From positions 115,588 through 179,587 of the forward strand of contig CAIXRA010000006.1 of the NCBI GenBank assembly GCA_903921725.1: 64,000 bases of DNA, written 5' to 3'. This document shows positions 1 to 8,489 of this stretch, piece after piece. A program made the position numbers and the translations under genes. The notes beneath the pieces were generated by a model, which was not told where the DNA came from, did no database searches, and saw only the letters and a program-made list of their open reading frames with translations. Origin of the DNA: an uncultured Lentisphaerota bacterium (GTDB lineage Bacteria > Verrucomicrobiota > Lentisphaeria > Oligosphaerales > CAITYL01). Position 1 is the first letter of the stretch. Every line of letters starts with the position of its first letter.

Positions 1-24
1 ACATTCCCCGTTTTTCCCGTTCCC

Positions 25-60
25 TTCTGCCTTCTGCGCTCTGCATTCTTCGTTCTGCTT
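25..60. repeat. Pyrimidine-rich degenerate TTCTGC tandem
   Basis: The strand carries loosely repeated TTCTGC/TTCTTC words just upstream of the first gene. The stretch ends shortly before an AAGGA ribosome-binding site for the gene at 78. It looks like low-complexity intergenic sequence rather than a regulatory site. Confidence 0.3.
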
Positions 61-77
61 TCCCCAAGGATTCCCCT

Positions 78-2171
78 ATGTCGATTGAAATTTCAGGCGA
101 GACCTGCCGGGATGCGGAGGCGCTTTCCCGGCTTGAATGGCTGGAAACCGACGGGCTCGGCGGCTACGCGTCGAGCACCGTGCTCACCAGCCACACACGG
201 AAGTACCACGGGCTGCTCGTGGCCAACCTGCCGGCACCCGCCGCCGGACGGCATGTCCTGCTCTCGAAGTACGAGGAGTCGCTGCTCACGCCAAGCGGCG
301 AACGGTTCCTGACCTGCCACCATTACCCGGGCGTGCTCTTCCCCACGCCGCCCGCGTTGCCGGCCGGCTTCACGCTCGACGACGCGCCGGCCTGGGACTA
401 CCACCTCGAGAACGGCATCGCCATCCGCCGCGAAATCCTCATGCCCCAGGGCCGCGCCAGCACCCTGGTCCGCTACCTCCTGACCGGCACGGACCAGCCC
501 CTCGTCCTGCGCCTCAAGCCGCTCCTCGCCTACCGCCGCAACCACTCGCTGGGGCGCGCCTACGACGGCATCCGCCGCGACCTCGCCGTCTTCGAGAACG
601 GATTCTCCGTCGAACCGTGCGCCGGGATGCCGCCGCTGTTCATCCAGTGGCCCCCCGGTGCGGACGCCTCCCTGCGCCCGGAAAACGGCTGGTTCCGCAA
701 CTTTGAATACCACGAGGAGCGCCGCCGCGGCTTCGACTTCCAGGAAGACCTTTTCCTGCCGGCCGTCATCGAGATCACGCTGCATCCCGGCCGGCCGCTC
801 GTCGTCGCCGCGGGGACGACGCCGCTCGCCGAACCGCCCGAGGAATGCTGGAACGCCGAGACGGCGCGCCGCGAGGAGGAGCGCCGCGAAAACCTGCGCC
901 TCATCCGCGGCCGCACATCGAACCTCTCCGACATCGAGACGGCGGAACGCCTCTTCCGCGCCGCCGCCCAGCTCGCCGTCCGCCTCCCCTCCGGCCGCCC
1001 CGCCCTCCTCGCCGGCTACCACTGGTTCGAGGACTGGGGCCGCGACACGATGATCGCCCTTCCCGGCACGATGTTCCTCACCGGCCGCCTCGAGGCCGGC
1101 CTCGCCATCCTCCAGGCGTTCAGCCGGCTGGAGAAGGACGGACTCCTGCCGAACTTCATCAACCCCGACGGCACCGCCTCCTACAATTCCGTGGACGCCT
1201 CCCTCTGGTTCTTCCACACCGTCCAGCAGTACCTCCAGGCCGGCGGCGAAATCCACCACGTCCGCACCGAACTCTGGCCCGTCATGCGCCGCATCGTCGC
1301 CGCCTACGCCAGCGGCCTCGACAACCCGCCGGTGCGCATGGTCGGCAACGGCCTCCTGAACGCCGGCACCCCCGACACCCAGCTCACCTGGATGGACGCG
1401 AAGGTGGATGGCCGCCCCGTCACCCCGCGCTGGGGGCTCACCGTCGAGATCAACGCCCTCTGGTACAACGCCCTCCGATTCTGCGAGGAACTGGCCGCAA
1501 CGTTCGGCGACGGGGAGTTCTCCCTGCCCGTCGCGCCGGAAACGCTCGCCCAGAGCTTCCGCGACACCTTCTGGCTCCCCGCCGAGCACTACCTCGCCGA
1601 CTGCGTCAACACCGGCGGCGTCAACCGCGACCTGCGCCCGAACCAGATCTTCGCGGCCGCCCTGCCCCACTCGCCGCTCACGCCGCAGCAGGCCGGAGCC
1701 GTCGTCGCCGCCGTCCAGGAAAAGCTGCTGACCCCGTGCGGACTCCGCACGCTCGCGCCGGACGCCCCCGCCTACCGCCCGCGCTACGAGGGCGACGGCC
1801 GCACGCGTGACGCCGCCTACCACCAGGGCACGGTCTGGCCGTGGCTCTTCGGCCCGTTCGCCGCCGCCTACCTCAAGGTCACGCCGGGCACGCCCGGCGC
1901 CCTCGCCCGCCTCCGCGAATGGATGGGCGCCTGGCCGCATCAGCTCGCCGAAGCGGGGCTCGGCTCCCTTTCCGAAGTCGCCGACGCCGAACCGCCCCAC
2001 CGCCCCAACGGCTGCATCTCGCAGGCCTGGAGCGTCGGCGAACTCCTGCGCGCCTACCACCTGCTATGGGACGCCGAAGCCGCCGCCCGCAGGAAGAAAA
2101 AAGCCGCCCCCCGCACCGCCGCCAAACCGCGCACCCCGCGCAAACCGAAACAGCTCCTGCTCTCGCTGTAA
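78..2171 (+). CDS. Glycogen debranching enzyme (amylo-alpha-1,6-glucosidase family)
   Basis: This 697-residue cytoplasmic protein should hydrolyse alpha-1,6 branch points of glycogen or related glucans. The N-terminal part has the GDE_N signature, with WLETDGLGGYASS and TRKYHGLLVA near residues 20-50. The C-terminal (alpha/alpha)6 catalytic domain spans roughly 280-660 and includes WFEDWGRDTM, the usual hallmark of the GDE_C domain. No signal peptide is present. The C-terminus ends in a basic Lys/Arg/Pro/Ala-rich tail of about 25 residues that the family does not need. An AAGGA motif precedes the ATG. Family assignment is firm, but the exact polymer used in the cell is not shown by sequence. 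Confidence 0.9.
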   Translation: MSIEISGETCRDAEALSRLEWLETDGLGGYASSTVLTSHTRKYHGLLVANLPAPAAGRHVLLSKYEESLLTPSGERFLTCHHYPGVLFPTPPALPAGFTLDDAPAWDYHLENGIAIRREILMPQGRASTLVRYLLTGTDQPLVLRLKPLLAYRRNHSLGRAYDGIRRDLAVFENGFSVEPCAGMPPLFIQWPPGADASLRPENGWFRNFEYHEERRRGFDFQEDLFLPAVIEITLHPGRPLVVAAGTTPLAEPPEECWNAETARREEERRENLRLIRGRTSNLSDIETAERLFRAAAQLAVRLPSGRPALLAGYHWFEDWGRDTMIALPGTMFLTGRLEAGLAILQAFSRLEKDGLLPNFINPDGTASYNSVDASLWFFHTVQQYLQAGGEIHHVRTELWPVMRRIVAAYASGLDNPPVRMVGNGLLNAGTPDTQLTWMDAKVDGRPVTPRWGLTVEINALWYNALRFCEELAATFGDGEFSLPVAPETLAQSFRDTFWLPAEHYLADCVNTGGVNRDLRPNQIFAAALPHSPLTPQQAGAVVAAVQEKLLTPCGLRTLAPDAPAYRPRYEGDGRTRDAAYHQGTVWPWLFGPFAAAYLKVTPGTPGALARLREWMGAWPHQLAEAGLGSLSEVADAEPPHRPNGCISQAWSVGELLRAYHLLWDAEAAARRKKKAAPRTAAKPRTPRKPKQLLLSL

Positions 2172-2186
2172 GAGCGGGCACAAAAC

Positions 2187-2273
2187 CTCGCGCGGAGGCG
2201 CGGAGGCGCAGAGACGGCCAAAGCTGGATTTTTCGGCACGCACATTCTCCGCACCTCTGCGCCTCTGCGCGAG
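2187..2273. repeat. Short element bounded by GAGGCGCAGAG-type inverted repeats
   Basis: A left arm (2187-2213, ending GGAGGCGCAGAG) and a right arm (2255-2273, CTCTGCGCCTCTGCGCGAG) are inverted copies of each other, enclosing about 41 bp. The arms match the ends of a 333-bp element at 30993-31325. The element sits 15 bp after the stop of the debranching enzyme, in non-coding DNA. Confidence 0.7.
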
Positions 2274-2341
2274 AAAAGCATGCGGCTTCCGGCTTTTTCC
2301 GCGGCGGCACCGTATATTCCCCGTATCCGGAGGATTCCAGC

Positions 2342-3994
2342 ATGAAACTTGTTTCGGTTGCGGCGATGCGGAAGCTTGAGGCGGGCGCGATGCGCGCCGG
2401 GGTCTCCGGCGAGGAGATGATGCGCCGCGCGGGGATCGGGGCCGCGGAGCTGGCGGCGGAGTTCGTCGGCCGGCGGTTCGCGCCGGAGCACCGGCGGCGC
2501 TGGGCGGTGCTCGCGGGCAAGGGGAACAACGCGGGGGACGCCTACGTCGTCGCGGCGCATCTGGCCAAAATCTCACCGCTGCCGGTCGCGGTGTTCGCCA
2601 CGACGCCGCCGGGGGAGCTTTCCGGCGCGGCGCGCTTCCATGCGGAGCGGATGCCGTCACGCATTCCGGTGCAGGTGGTTGCGGAGCTTCCGCCGGAGGC
2701 GCTGCAGCCGGGGACGATCCTGGTGGACGGCCTGCTCGGGACGGGGCTCTCCGGCGCGCCGCGGGCACCGTTCGGACGCATCACCGCGCAGGTCAACGCC
2801 TCCGGGCTGCCGGTCGTCGCGCTCGACCTCCCCTCCGGCATGGACGCCGACAGCGGCGGGGGCGGCTGCGTCGTCACGGCCGACCTGACGGTTACGATGG
2901 GACTGCCGAAGAAGGGATTATTCAGCGAAACCGGACGGCCGCGCTGCGGCTGCATCCGCTGCGTGGAGATTGGGCTGGCGGCCAAGGCCGTCGCCGGCGC
3001 CGCCAGTTCGGGCGACGCGCTTTTCGCGGAGGATGTCCGTCCGTTCTTCCCGCGGCGGCCGGCGGAGGCGCACAAGAACCGTTTCGGGCATCTCTTGGTG
3101 GCGGCGGGTTCGGCGGACTATACCGGCGCGCCGATGCTGGCGGCGGAGGCGGGACTGCGGACCGGCTGCGGTCTGGTGACCGTCGCTGTGCCGGAGGCGG
3201 CGCGGCCGCTGATGCACGCGCCGCTCGCCGCGCTTATCGTCCGTTCCATCCCCGATGGTGGCCGCGGGTTCTTCGGCGCGGAGTCCGCTGCGCCGCTGCG
3301 CAAACTTCTGGAGAAGGCGCAGGCCGTGGTGTTCGGCCCGGGCGCGGGTGCGCATGCCGGCCTGGACCGGCCGCTGAAGGCTGTGCTGGACGCGGGAATC
3401 CCGGCGGTGATCGACGCGGACGGCCTGCGGCGGCTGGCGCGGCACCCGGAGTGGCTGGCGGCAAAAGGAAAACGGAAGAACGGAAGAACGGAAGAATTCG
3501 TGCAAGATCCGCATTCCCGTGAAAACGGAAAATCGGAAGAATTCGTGCAGGATCCGCATTCCCGTGAAAACGGAGAAACGGAAAGAATCGTGCTGACTCC
3601 GCACCCCGGGGAGATGCGGGTGCTGCTGGAGGGGTTCGGGCTGGGCGACCGTTTGGACGCGCCGCGCGCCGCGCAGGCGGAGGCGCTGGCGTGCCACACC
3701 GGTGCGTGCGTCGTGCTCAAGGGCATGGGCACCATCGTGGCCGCGCCCGGCGGGCGGGTGACGGTCAATTCCGCCGGGGGCAGCGCGCTGGCGACGGCGG
3801 GCAGCGGCGACGTGCTGGCGGGGATGATCGGCGGCCTGCTGGCGCAGGATCTGCCAGCGTGGGACGCGGCGCGGGCGGCGGTTTTCCTGCACGGCTTGGC
3901 CGCGGAACTGGCGCCCTCGGAGCGCGCGCTCGTCGCGGACGATCTTCCGGACTTGACGAAAGCCGCTTTGCGGGTTATAACATCAGCCGCCTGA
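2342..3994 (+). CDS. nnr: Bifunctional NAD(P)H-hydrate epimerase / ADP-dependent NAD(P)H-hydrate dehydratase
   Basis: The 550-residue enzyme repairs hydrated NAD(P)H: the N-terminal YjeF_N domain epimerises S- and R-NAD(P)HX, and the C-terminal ribokinase-like domain dehydrates S-NAD(P)HX. Visible motifs are GKGNNAGD at 59-66, PSGMDADSG near 162, and the C-terminal GSGDVLAGMIGG near 487, where the catalytic Asp lies. The ATG at 2342 was chosen because it follows GGAGGATTCCAGC and begins the domain; the longer ORF in the track adds unrelated sequence. The dehydratase domain contains a 15-codon unit present three times (3476-3610), of which the last copy is the native IVLTPHPGE segment. The insertion keeps the frame, so the protein may still be active. 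Confidence 0.92.
   Translation: MKLVSVAAMRKLEAGAMRAGVSGEEMMRRAGIGAAELAAEFVGRRFAPEHRRRWAVLAGKGNNAGDAYVVAAHLAKISPLPVAVFATTPPGELSGAARFHAERMPSRIPVQVVAELPPEALQPGTILVDGLLGTGLSGAPRAPFGRITAQVNASGLPVVALDLPSGMDADSGGGGCVVTADLTVTMGLPKKGLFSETGRPRCGCIRCVEIGLAAKAVAGAASSGDALFAEDVRPFFPRRPAEAHKNRFGHLLVAAGSADYTGAPMLAAEAGLRTGCGLVTVAVPEAARPLMHAPLAALIVRSIPDGGRGFFGAESAAPLRKLLEKAQAVVFGPGAGAHAGLDRPLKAVLDAGIPAVIDADGLRRLARHPEWLAAKGKRKNGRTEEFVQDPHSRENGKSEEFVQDPHSRENGETERIVLTPHPGEMRVLLEGFGLGDRLDAPRAAQAEALACHTGACVVLKGMGTIVAAPGGRVTVNSAGGSALATAGSGDVLAGMIGGLLAQDLPAWDAARAAVFLHGLAAELAPSERALVADDLPDLTKAALRVITSAA
3476..3610 (+). repeat. In-frame 45-bp tandem repeat (three units) inside nnr
   Basis: Three consecutive 45-bp units occupy 3476-3520, 3521-3565 and 3566-3610. 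Units 1 and 2 encode (K/E)NGxxEEFVQDPHSR. Unit 3 encodes ENGETERIVLTPHPG, which is the conserved core segment of the dehydratase domain. The first two units differ at only a few bases, which suggests recent duplication. The DNA is less GC-rich than the gene around it. Confidence 0.85.
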
Positions 3995-4056
3995 TTTTAG
4001 GCAGAAGGCAAACGGGGTAACGGCCGTTCCAGCGTGTCCGGCCAGAGGAGTTTCGC

Positions 4057-4764
4057 ATGTCGTTTTTCCGGGAACTGATGGACAATGGCGGGCCGGTGAT
4101 GTGGTTCATCGCCGCGTGCAGCGTGGCGGCTTTCTACATCGTGATCGAGCGGCTGCTGAGCTACCACCGGGCGCAGATTGACGTGCCCGAATTCCTCCAG
4201 GGGCTCTTCAACGTCCTACGGAAAGACAACGTGGCGGAAGCGGTCTCGCTCTGCGACGAGACCCCGGGGCCGGTCGCCCGCGTCCTGCGCGCCACCATCC
4301 TGCGCGCCGACCGCGACGAGGCCGCGCTGCGCAACGCCGTCGAGGAGGCCTGCCTTTCCGAGCTGCCGCGCCTGGAGCGCCGCCTGAAGGCGCTGGCGAC
4401 GATCGCGCACATCACGCCGCTGCTCGGGCTGCTCGGAACGGTTCTGGGGATGATCGGCGCCTTCCAGGCCATGCAGGGGGCCGGCGGCGCCTTCGTCAGC
4501 ACCGGCGTGCTGGCGGGCAACATCCGGCAGGCGCTGCTGACCACGGCCGGCGGCCTGACCGTCGCCATCCCCTGCTACACCGCGTACAACTACTTGGTCA
4601 GCCGCGTGGAGAGTCTGACGCTCGACATGCAGAAGGCGGCCAACGAGATGATCTTCTTCCTCAGCCAGCATACGGTCAGCCCAGACGCCCTGCGCAGGCT
4701 GCGGGCGATTCCGGCCGGCGGCGAGGCGTCGGAACAGGCGGACGGCGGAGCGGAGACCGAATGA
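4057..4764 (+). CDS. exbB: MotA/TolQ/ExbB-family proton channel protein
   Basis: This 235-residue inner-membrane protein has the three-helix layout of ExbB/TolQ: a first helix near residues 14-34, a large cytoplasmic loop, and two helices in the second half. The conserved pore region reads THLLGLLGT-like here as ITPLLGLLGTVLGMIGAF, followed by the TTAGGLTVAIP segment typical of the last helix. It should form the proton-driven motor with the ExbD protein encoded next, whose start overlaps this stop by four bases. A GAGGAG ribosome-binding site lies upstream. Whether the motor serves TonB-type import or a Tol-Pal-like role is not fixed, but the TonB-like gene downstream favours the former. Confidence 0.9.
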   Translation: MSFFRELMDNGGPVMWFIAACSVAAFYIVIERLLSYHRAQIDVPEFLQGLFNVLRKDNVAEAVSLCDETPGPVARVLRATILRADRDEAALRNAVEEACLSELPRLERRLKALATIAHITPLLGLLGTVLGMIGAFQAMQGAGGAFVSTGVLAGNIRQALLTTAGGLTVAIPCYTAYNYLVSRVESLTLDMQKAANEMIFFLSQHTVSPDALRRLRAIPAGGEASEQADGGAETE

Positions 4765-5255
4765 GAATCATCCGCCCAACCGCCAGGGTGTATGCGGGAC
4801 GGCTCGACCCGGTCCCGCTCATCAACGTCGTCTTCCTACTGCTGATCTTTTTCCTCATCAGCAGTTCGCTCGTGTTCCAGCCCGGCATCCCGGTGGACCT
4901 GCCGCCGGCGGTGAACCCGAACATGAACGTCACCGACAAGCTGCTCGTCACCATCAACCGCAACGGCGTCCTCTACTTCAACGACAAGCGTGTCGAGTGG
5001 GCCGAGCTGGAGCGGGAGTTGCGGGAGCTCGTGCTGGACAGCAAGGTCGCCGCCGCCAACCGCGCGGGGACGCGCATTACCGGCATCGGGGACAAGACGG
5101 TGCGGAACCCCGCCCTCATCCTCCGCGCCGACCGCAATGTGCCCTACGACCGCATCATGCAGGTCATCTCGCTGGCCCGTTCGCTGAATCTCGGCGTGTA
5201 CATGGCCACGGCCCTCCAGACGGGCGGGCCGAAGACCCCCAAAATCATGGAATAA
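4761..5255 (+). CDS. exbD: ExbD/TolR-family biopolymer transport protein
   Basis: The 164-residue protein has a short cytoplasmic N-terminus, a single membrane helix near residues 20-40, and a periplasmic domain. The helix begins DPVPLINVVFLLLIFFLI, in which the Asp is the proton-carrying residue conserved in ExbD and TolR. The ATG overlaps the exbB stop (ATGA), so the two are translationally coupled. Residues 88-105 (AANRAGTRITGIGDKTVR) look like a lineage-specific insertion before the conserved ILRADRNVPYDRIMQVI segment. The stop codon abuts the left end of the inverted-repeat element at 5255-5522, which may separate this gene from the TonB-like gene. Confidence 0.9.
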   Translation: MRIIRPTARVYAGRLDPVPLINVVFLLLIFFLISSSLVFQPGIPVDLPPAVNPNMNVTDKLLVTINRNGVLYFNDKRVEWAELERELRELVLDSKVAAANRAGTRITGIGDKTVRNPALILRADRNVPYDRIMQVISLARSLNLGVYMATALQTGGPKTPKIME

Positions 5256-5522
5256 GGGTGTTGGAAGTTACTACTCTACCGTTTGTCGCAGGTGCAACGC
5301 CGCCAGCGCCAAGGAATGAGGAGGGCGCATATCGAGATATGTAACTGACGAAATGACACCGGCGATGGCGGTGTTCCACCAGCGACCCGCAGGGCGGCTC
5401 ATTTTTTCGCTCGTTTTCTGCGTTGCTCCATCGTTCCATATCTTGATATGCGCCTCAGCCGCGTCTTGAAAGCGAGCGAAATAATGGGCCGCAAACGATA
5501 GATTAGTAACTTCCAACACCCT
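5255..5522. mobile_element. MITE-like element with 18-bp perfect terminal inverted repeats
   Basis: The ends, AGGGTGTTGGAAGTTACT at 5255-5272 and its exact complement at 5505-5522, form a perfect 18-bp inverted repeat. The symmetry continues imperfectly inward (ACTCTACCGTTTG against AATCTATCGTTTG). A second inverted pair, GCGCATATCGAGATATG and GCGCATATCAAGATATG, lies further inside. No transposase is encoded and the DNA is poorer in GC than its surroundings. The first base completes the exbD stop codon. A minimal relative consisting only of the outer ends is at 16444-16470. Confidence 0.75.
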
Positions 5523-5537
5523 AACCCCCGACCGCCC

Positions 5538-6350
5538 ATGCCGCTGCTGCAGCCCGTCAAATCATGGTCCCGGCGCTTCCTGTGCGAAATCGCGCTGGCG
5601 GCGGCGCTGTGCCTGCACGTGCTGGTGTTCGGCCTGCTCTACGTCCGCCCGCCGCAGGCCAGAGCCGGGGAGAAGGATGCGGCGGACGACTGCATCTCGT
5701 TCCGCGCGGACAACGGCGGCCAGTGGGAGAGGCAGCTCGCCGCCCTCTGCGACCTCCGCAATCCCGCGCTGCTGGCGGAGGCGGACCCGGCCCACGGCTT
5801 CAGCATCTTCCTGAACGAGCCGCCGCCGACCCCGGTCACGCCGCTGAACCAGCCGCCGCCCGAGCCTTCCAGACAGCCCGCGCGCTTCTATCCGGTGCAT
5901 CCCGCCGCCGAATCGCTGCCGCCGATGACGGACGCCATCGGCCGGCACTGGCCCGCCACCCTGCCCGCCGAACGGAGCCCCGTGCGGAGCGCCGCCCTGC
6001 CCGCGCGCGTCCTCTGGCGCTTCGCCGACGGCACGCCGATGGCCGCGCCGCCCGCGCCCGACGAAGAGGCCGTGCGCAAGGCCGCCGCAGACAAGGCACC
6101 CACCGGACCGGTCCGCTTCGAAATCCGGCTGGCCGCGCCGCCGCTCCAGGCACGCCTGCTCCTGGTGGATTCCTGTGGAAACGCGAAGCTGGACGAACTG
6201 GCGCTCCAGGCCCTCAACCGCCGCATGTGCCGCTGGGAACGGGCCCACGTCGCGCACCTTGCGGATCCCGACCTCCCCCGGTTCACGCCGGAAAACGGCT
6301 CCACGCAAATCATCGAGGCGGAATGGCGCCTGCTCGGGCCGCCGCCGTGA
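5538..6350 (+). CDS. TonB-like energy-transducing protein
   Basis: The 270-residue protein has one N-terminal membrane helix (about residues 16-36), a proline-rich middle (PPPTPVTPLNQPPPEPS near 95-115) and a small C-terminal domain. The C-terminal part contains LLLVDSCGNAKLDELALQALNRR, which resembles the TonB C-terminal pattern of a strand, S-G-N, LDE-A-x-x-AL and a following strand. Together with exbB and exbD upstream this suggests the third component of a TonB motor spanning the periplasm. No convincing ribosome-binding site precedes the ATG, and a 268-bp inverted-repeat element separates it from exbD. A divergent TolA-like or structural role cannot be excluded. Confidence 0.6.
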   Translation: MPLLQPVKSWSRRFLCEIALAAALCLHVLVFGLLYVRPPQARAGEKDAADDCISFRADNGGQWERQLAALCDLRNPALLAEADPAHGFSIFLNEPPPTPVTPLNQPPPEPSRQPARFYPVHPAAESLPPMTDAIGRHWPATLPAERSPVRSAALPARVLWRFADGTPMAAPPAPDEEAVRKAAADKAPTGPVRFEIRLAAPPLQARLLLVDSCGNAKLDELALQALNRRMCRWERAHVAHLADPDLPRFTPENGSTQIIEAEWRLLGPPP

Positions 6351-6388
6351 CGCGGCGAAAAACCGGCAATCCATGACGGGAAGACAGC

Positions 6389-6634
6389 ATGTGGTTCGGC
6401 ATTGAATTCAAGGACGGCTTCGTCATCTACCTGGCGGTCACGCTCGGCTGCCTGTTCGGCGCCATGCTGTTCGACGAGTACCGCCGCGAACGCCGCCAGA
6501 AGTGGAAGGTCTCGGAAGACCGCCTCGGGCGCTGCCCGGACTGCGGCCAGCCGTTCATCGCCGAACGCACGCTCACCTCGGTCCTCTGCCCCCGTTGCGG
6601 CCGCCCGTGCAGCGTCCGCAAACCCCGCGCCTGA
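6389..6634 (+). CDS. Small membrane-anchored zinc-ribbon protein
   Basis: This 81-residue protein has a hydrophobic segment at about residues 11-27 and then a basic linker. A four-cysteine zinc ribbon follows, with CPDCGQ and CPRCGRPC spaced about 20 residues apart. It begins 38 bp after the TonB-like gene on the same strand and could be cotranscribed with it. No catalytic residues are visible. The function is unknown; the architecture suggests a membrane-tethered metal-binding or protein-interaction module. Confidence 0.65.
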   Translation: MWFGIEFKDGFVIYLAVTLGCLFGAMLFDEYRRERRQKWKVSEDRLGRCPDCGQPFIAERTLTSVLCPRCGRPCSVRKPRA

Positions 6635-6658
6635 ACGGCGCCCGTTCCGTGTGCGGAC

Positions 6659-7210
6659 TCAGCGCTCCCGGGCGCGGATCAGTTCCAGGAACTCCGTGCG
6701 GGTCGCCGTGGAACTGTGGAAGCTGCCGAGCATGGCGGAGGTGACCATCTCCGAGTTCTGCTTCTCCACGCCGCGCATCATCATGCAGAGGTGCTTGGCC
6801 TCAATGACCACGCCGACGCCCTCGGCGTTGATGGAGTCCTTGACGATGCGGGCGATCTGCTGGGTCAGGCGCTCCTGCACCTGGAGCCGGCGGGCGAAGC
6901 AGTCCACGAGGCGTGCGAGCTTGCTGACGCCGAACACCCGGCCCTTGGGGATATAGCCGATGTGGCAGCGCCCGAAGAACGGCAGCATGTGGTGCTCGCA
7001 GAGGCTGTACACCTCGATGTCGCGCACGATCACCATGTGGTTGCATTCTTCGTTGAAAATCGCCTCGTTGATGATCGCCGCCGGGTCCTGCGCATAGCCG
7101 GAGCAGAGGAAGCGCATGGAGCGGTCGACGCGCTCGGGCGTGTCCCGCAACCCTTCGCGATCCGGATTCTCCCCCAGCTCCACCAGCATGTCGCGGATCA
7201 ATTTTTGCAT
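6659..7210 (-). CDS. folE: GTP cyclohydrolase I
   Basis: The 183-residue enzyme converts GTP to 7,8-dihydroneopterin triphosphate, the first step of tetrahydrofolate synthesis and also the entry to queuosine precursors. The family hallmarks are intact: [10 protein letters not shown] near the N-terminus, the zinc/active-site motif [20 protein letters not shown] near residues 69-88, and the second zinc cysteine in KHLCMMMRG. The length matches the family. The gene is monocistronic or the last of a minus-strand group, with about 70 bp separating it from the aminotransferase upstream. A queuosine-pathway gene, tgt, also occurs in this window but far away. Confidence 0.95.
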   Translation of the reverse strand: MQKLIRDMLVELGENPDREGLRDTPERVDRSMRFLCSGYAQDPAAIINEAIFNEECNHMVIVRDIEVYSLCEHHMLPFFGRCHIGYIPKGRVFGVSKLARLVDCFARRLQVQERLTQQIARIVKDSINAEGVGVVIEAKHLCMMMRGVEKQNSEMVTSAMLGSFHSSTATRTEFLELIRARER

Positions 7211-7279
7211 ATGGAATCCATTTCCCGTTCAAGCTTCATGTGTCTGTGCATGGAACCAATATAACCCCCGCCCCGGCGT

Positions 7280-8449
7280 TCAGCGTTTCCGCGCCTTCTC
7301 CGGCAGCCGCACCAGCCGGTCCGCGGCGGCGCGCAACGTCTCCTCGCGCTTGGCGAAATGGAAGCGGACGAGGTGGCGCACCGGCTCGCGGAAGAAGCTG
7401 GAGCCGGGGACGCCGGCGACGCCGACCTCGCGGGCCATCCACTCGCAGAACGCCGTGTCGTCGGTGCAGCCGAAGCCGCTCATGTCCACCATCACATAGT
7501 AGGCGCCCGCCGGCCGGGTGTAGCTCATGCCGGCGCGGTCAAGCCCGTCCAGGAAAAGGGCGCGCTTGGCGGTGTAGGCGGCGCGCAGCCCATCGTAGTA
7601 GGAATCCGGGAACTCCAGCGCGGTGACGGCGGCGGCCTGCAGCGGCGCGGCGGCGCCGACGGTGAGGAAGTCGTGGACCTTGCGCACGACGTCCACGATT
7701 TCCGGCGCGGCGATGACGGTGCCGAGGCGCCAGCCGGTGATGGAGTAGGTCTTCGACAGCGAGCCGCAGGAGATGGTGCGCCCGAACATCCCCGGCAGCG
7801 AGGCGATGTAGGTGTGGACGTGCGGGGCGTAGACGATGTGCTCGTAGACCTCGTCGGTGATGACGAACGCGTCGAACTCCACCGCGAGATCCGCGATCAG
7901 CTGCAGCTCGCCGCGGGTGAAGACCTTGCCGGAGGGGTTGGCGGGGTTGCAGAGGATGAGCGCCTTGGGGCGGTGCTCCTCAAAGGCGCGGCGCAGTTCC
8001 GCCGGATCGAAGTCGAAGGCGGGCGGGCGCAGCGGGACATAGACCGGCACCGCGCCGGTGAGGATGGTGTCGGCCGTGTAGTTCTCGTAGAACGGCGAGA
8101 AGATGACGACCCTGTCGCCGGGGTCGCAGGCGGCCATCATCGCGGCCATCATCGCCTCGGTGCCGCCGCAGGTGACGACCACGTTGGCGTCGGGGTCCAC
8201 GGGGATTCCCATGAAGCGCGACTGCTTGCGGGCGAATGCGTTGCGGAAATCGGCCGCGCCCCAGGTGACGGCGTACTGGTGCGGCCCCCGGCGCCCGGCG
8301 ACCTCCGCGGCGGCGACCAGCTCGGCCGGCGGCTCGAAGTCGGGGAACCCCTGCGAGAGGTTGATCGCGCCGCTGGCGTTGGCGACGCGGGTCATGCGGC
8401 GGATCACGGACTCGGTGAAGAAGCGGGTGCGCTGGCTGGTGGCGGGCAT
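7280..8449 (-). CDS. Class I/II PLP-dependent aminotransferase
   Basis: The 389-residue cytoplasmic enzyme belongs to fold-type I aminotransferases. It contains NLSQGFPDFEPP near the N-terminus, CNPANPSGKVF, the aspartate segment ITDEVYEHIVY, and the PLP-lysine motif SGSLSKTYSITGWRLG. These are closest to the broad aspartate/methionine/kynurenine aminotransferase group (YbdL-like). The substrate cannot be fixed. The ATG at 8449 was chosen because it follows AAGGAG and begins a normal N-terminus; the track ORF runs 34 codons further and would overlap the transporter gene. It lies 40 bp downstream of that MFS gene, so the two probably form an operon. Confidence 0.88.
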   Translation of the reverse strand: MPATSQRTRFFTESVIRRMTRVANASGAINLSQGFPDFEPPAELVAAAEVAGRRGPHQYAVTWGAADFRNAFARKQSRFMGIPVDPDANVVVTCGGTEAMMAAMMAACDPGDRVVIFSPFYENYTADTILTGAVPVYVPLRPPAFDFDPAELRRAFEEHRPKALILCNPANPSGKVFTRGELQLIADLAVEFDAFVITDEVYEHIVYAPHVHTYIASLPGMFGRTISCGSLSKTYSITGWRLGTVIAAPEIVDVVRKVHDFLTVGAAAPLQAAAVTALEFPDSYYDGLRAAYTAKRALFLDGLDRAGMSYTRPAGAYYVMVDMSGFGCTDDTAFCEWMAREVGVAGVPGSSFFREPVRHLVRFHFAKREETLRAAADRLVRLPEKARKR

Positions 8450-8489
8450 GGGCGGGGCTCCTTGATAAAGCCGCCTGACGGCGGGCGGG

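Noticed and set aside
93-2060. 655-codon minus-strand ORF opposite the debranching enzyme
   Set aside because: It is a GC-driven shadow with repetitive Gly/Ala/Arg/Glu composition and no domain; the plus strand encodes a full known enzyme.
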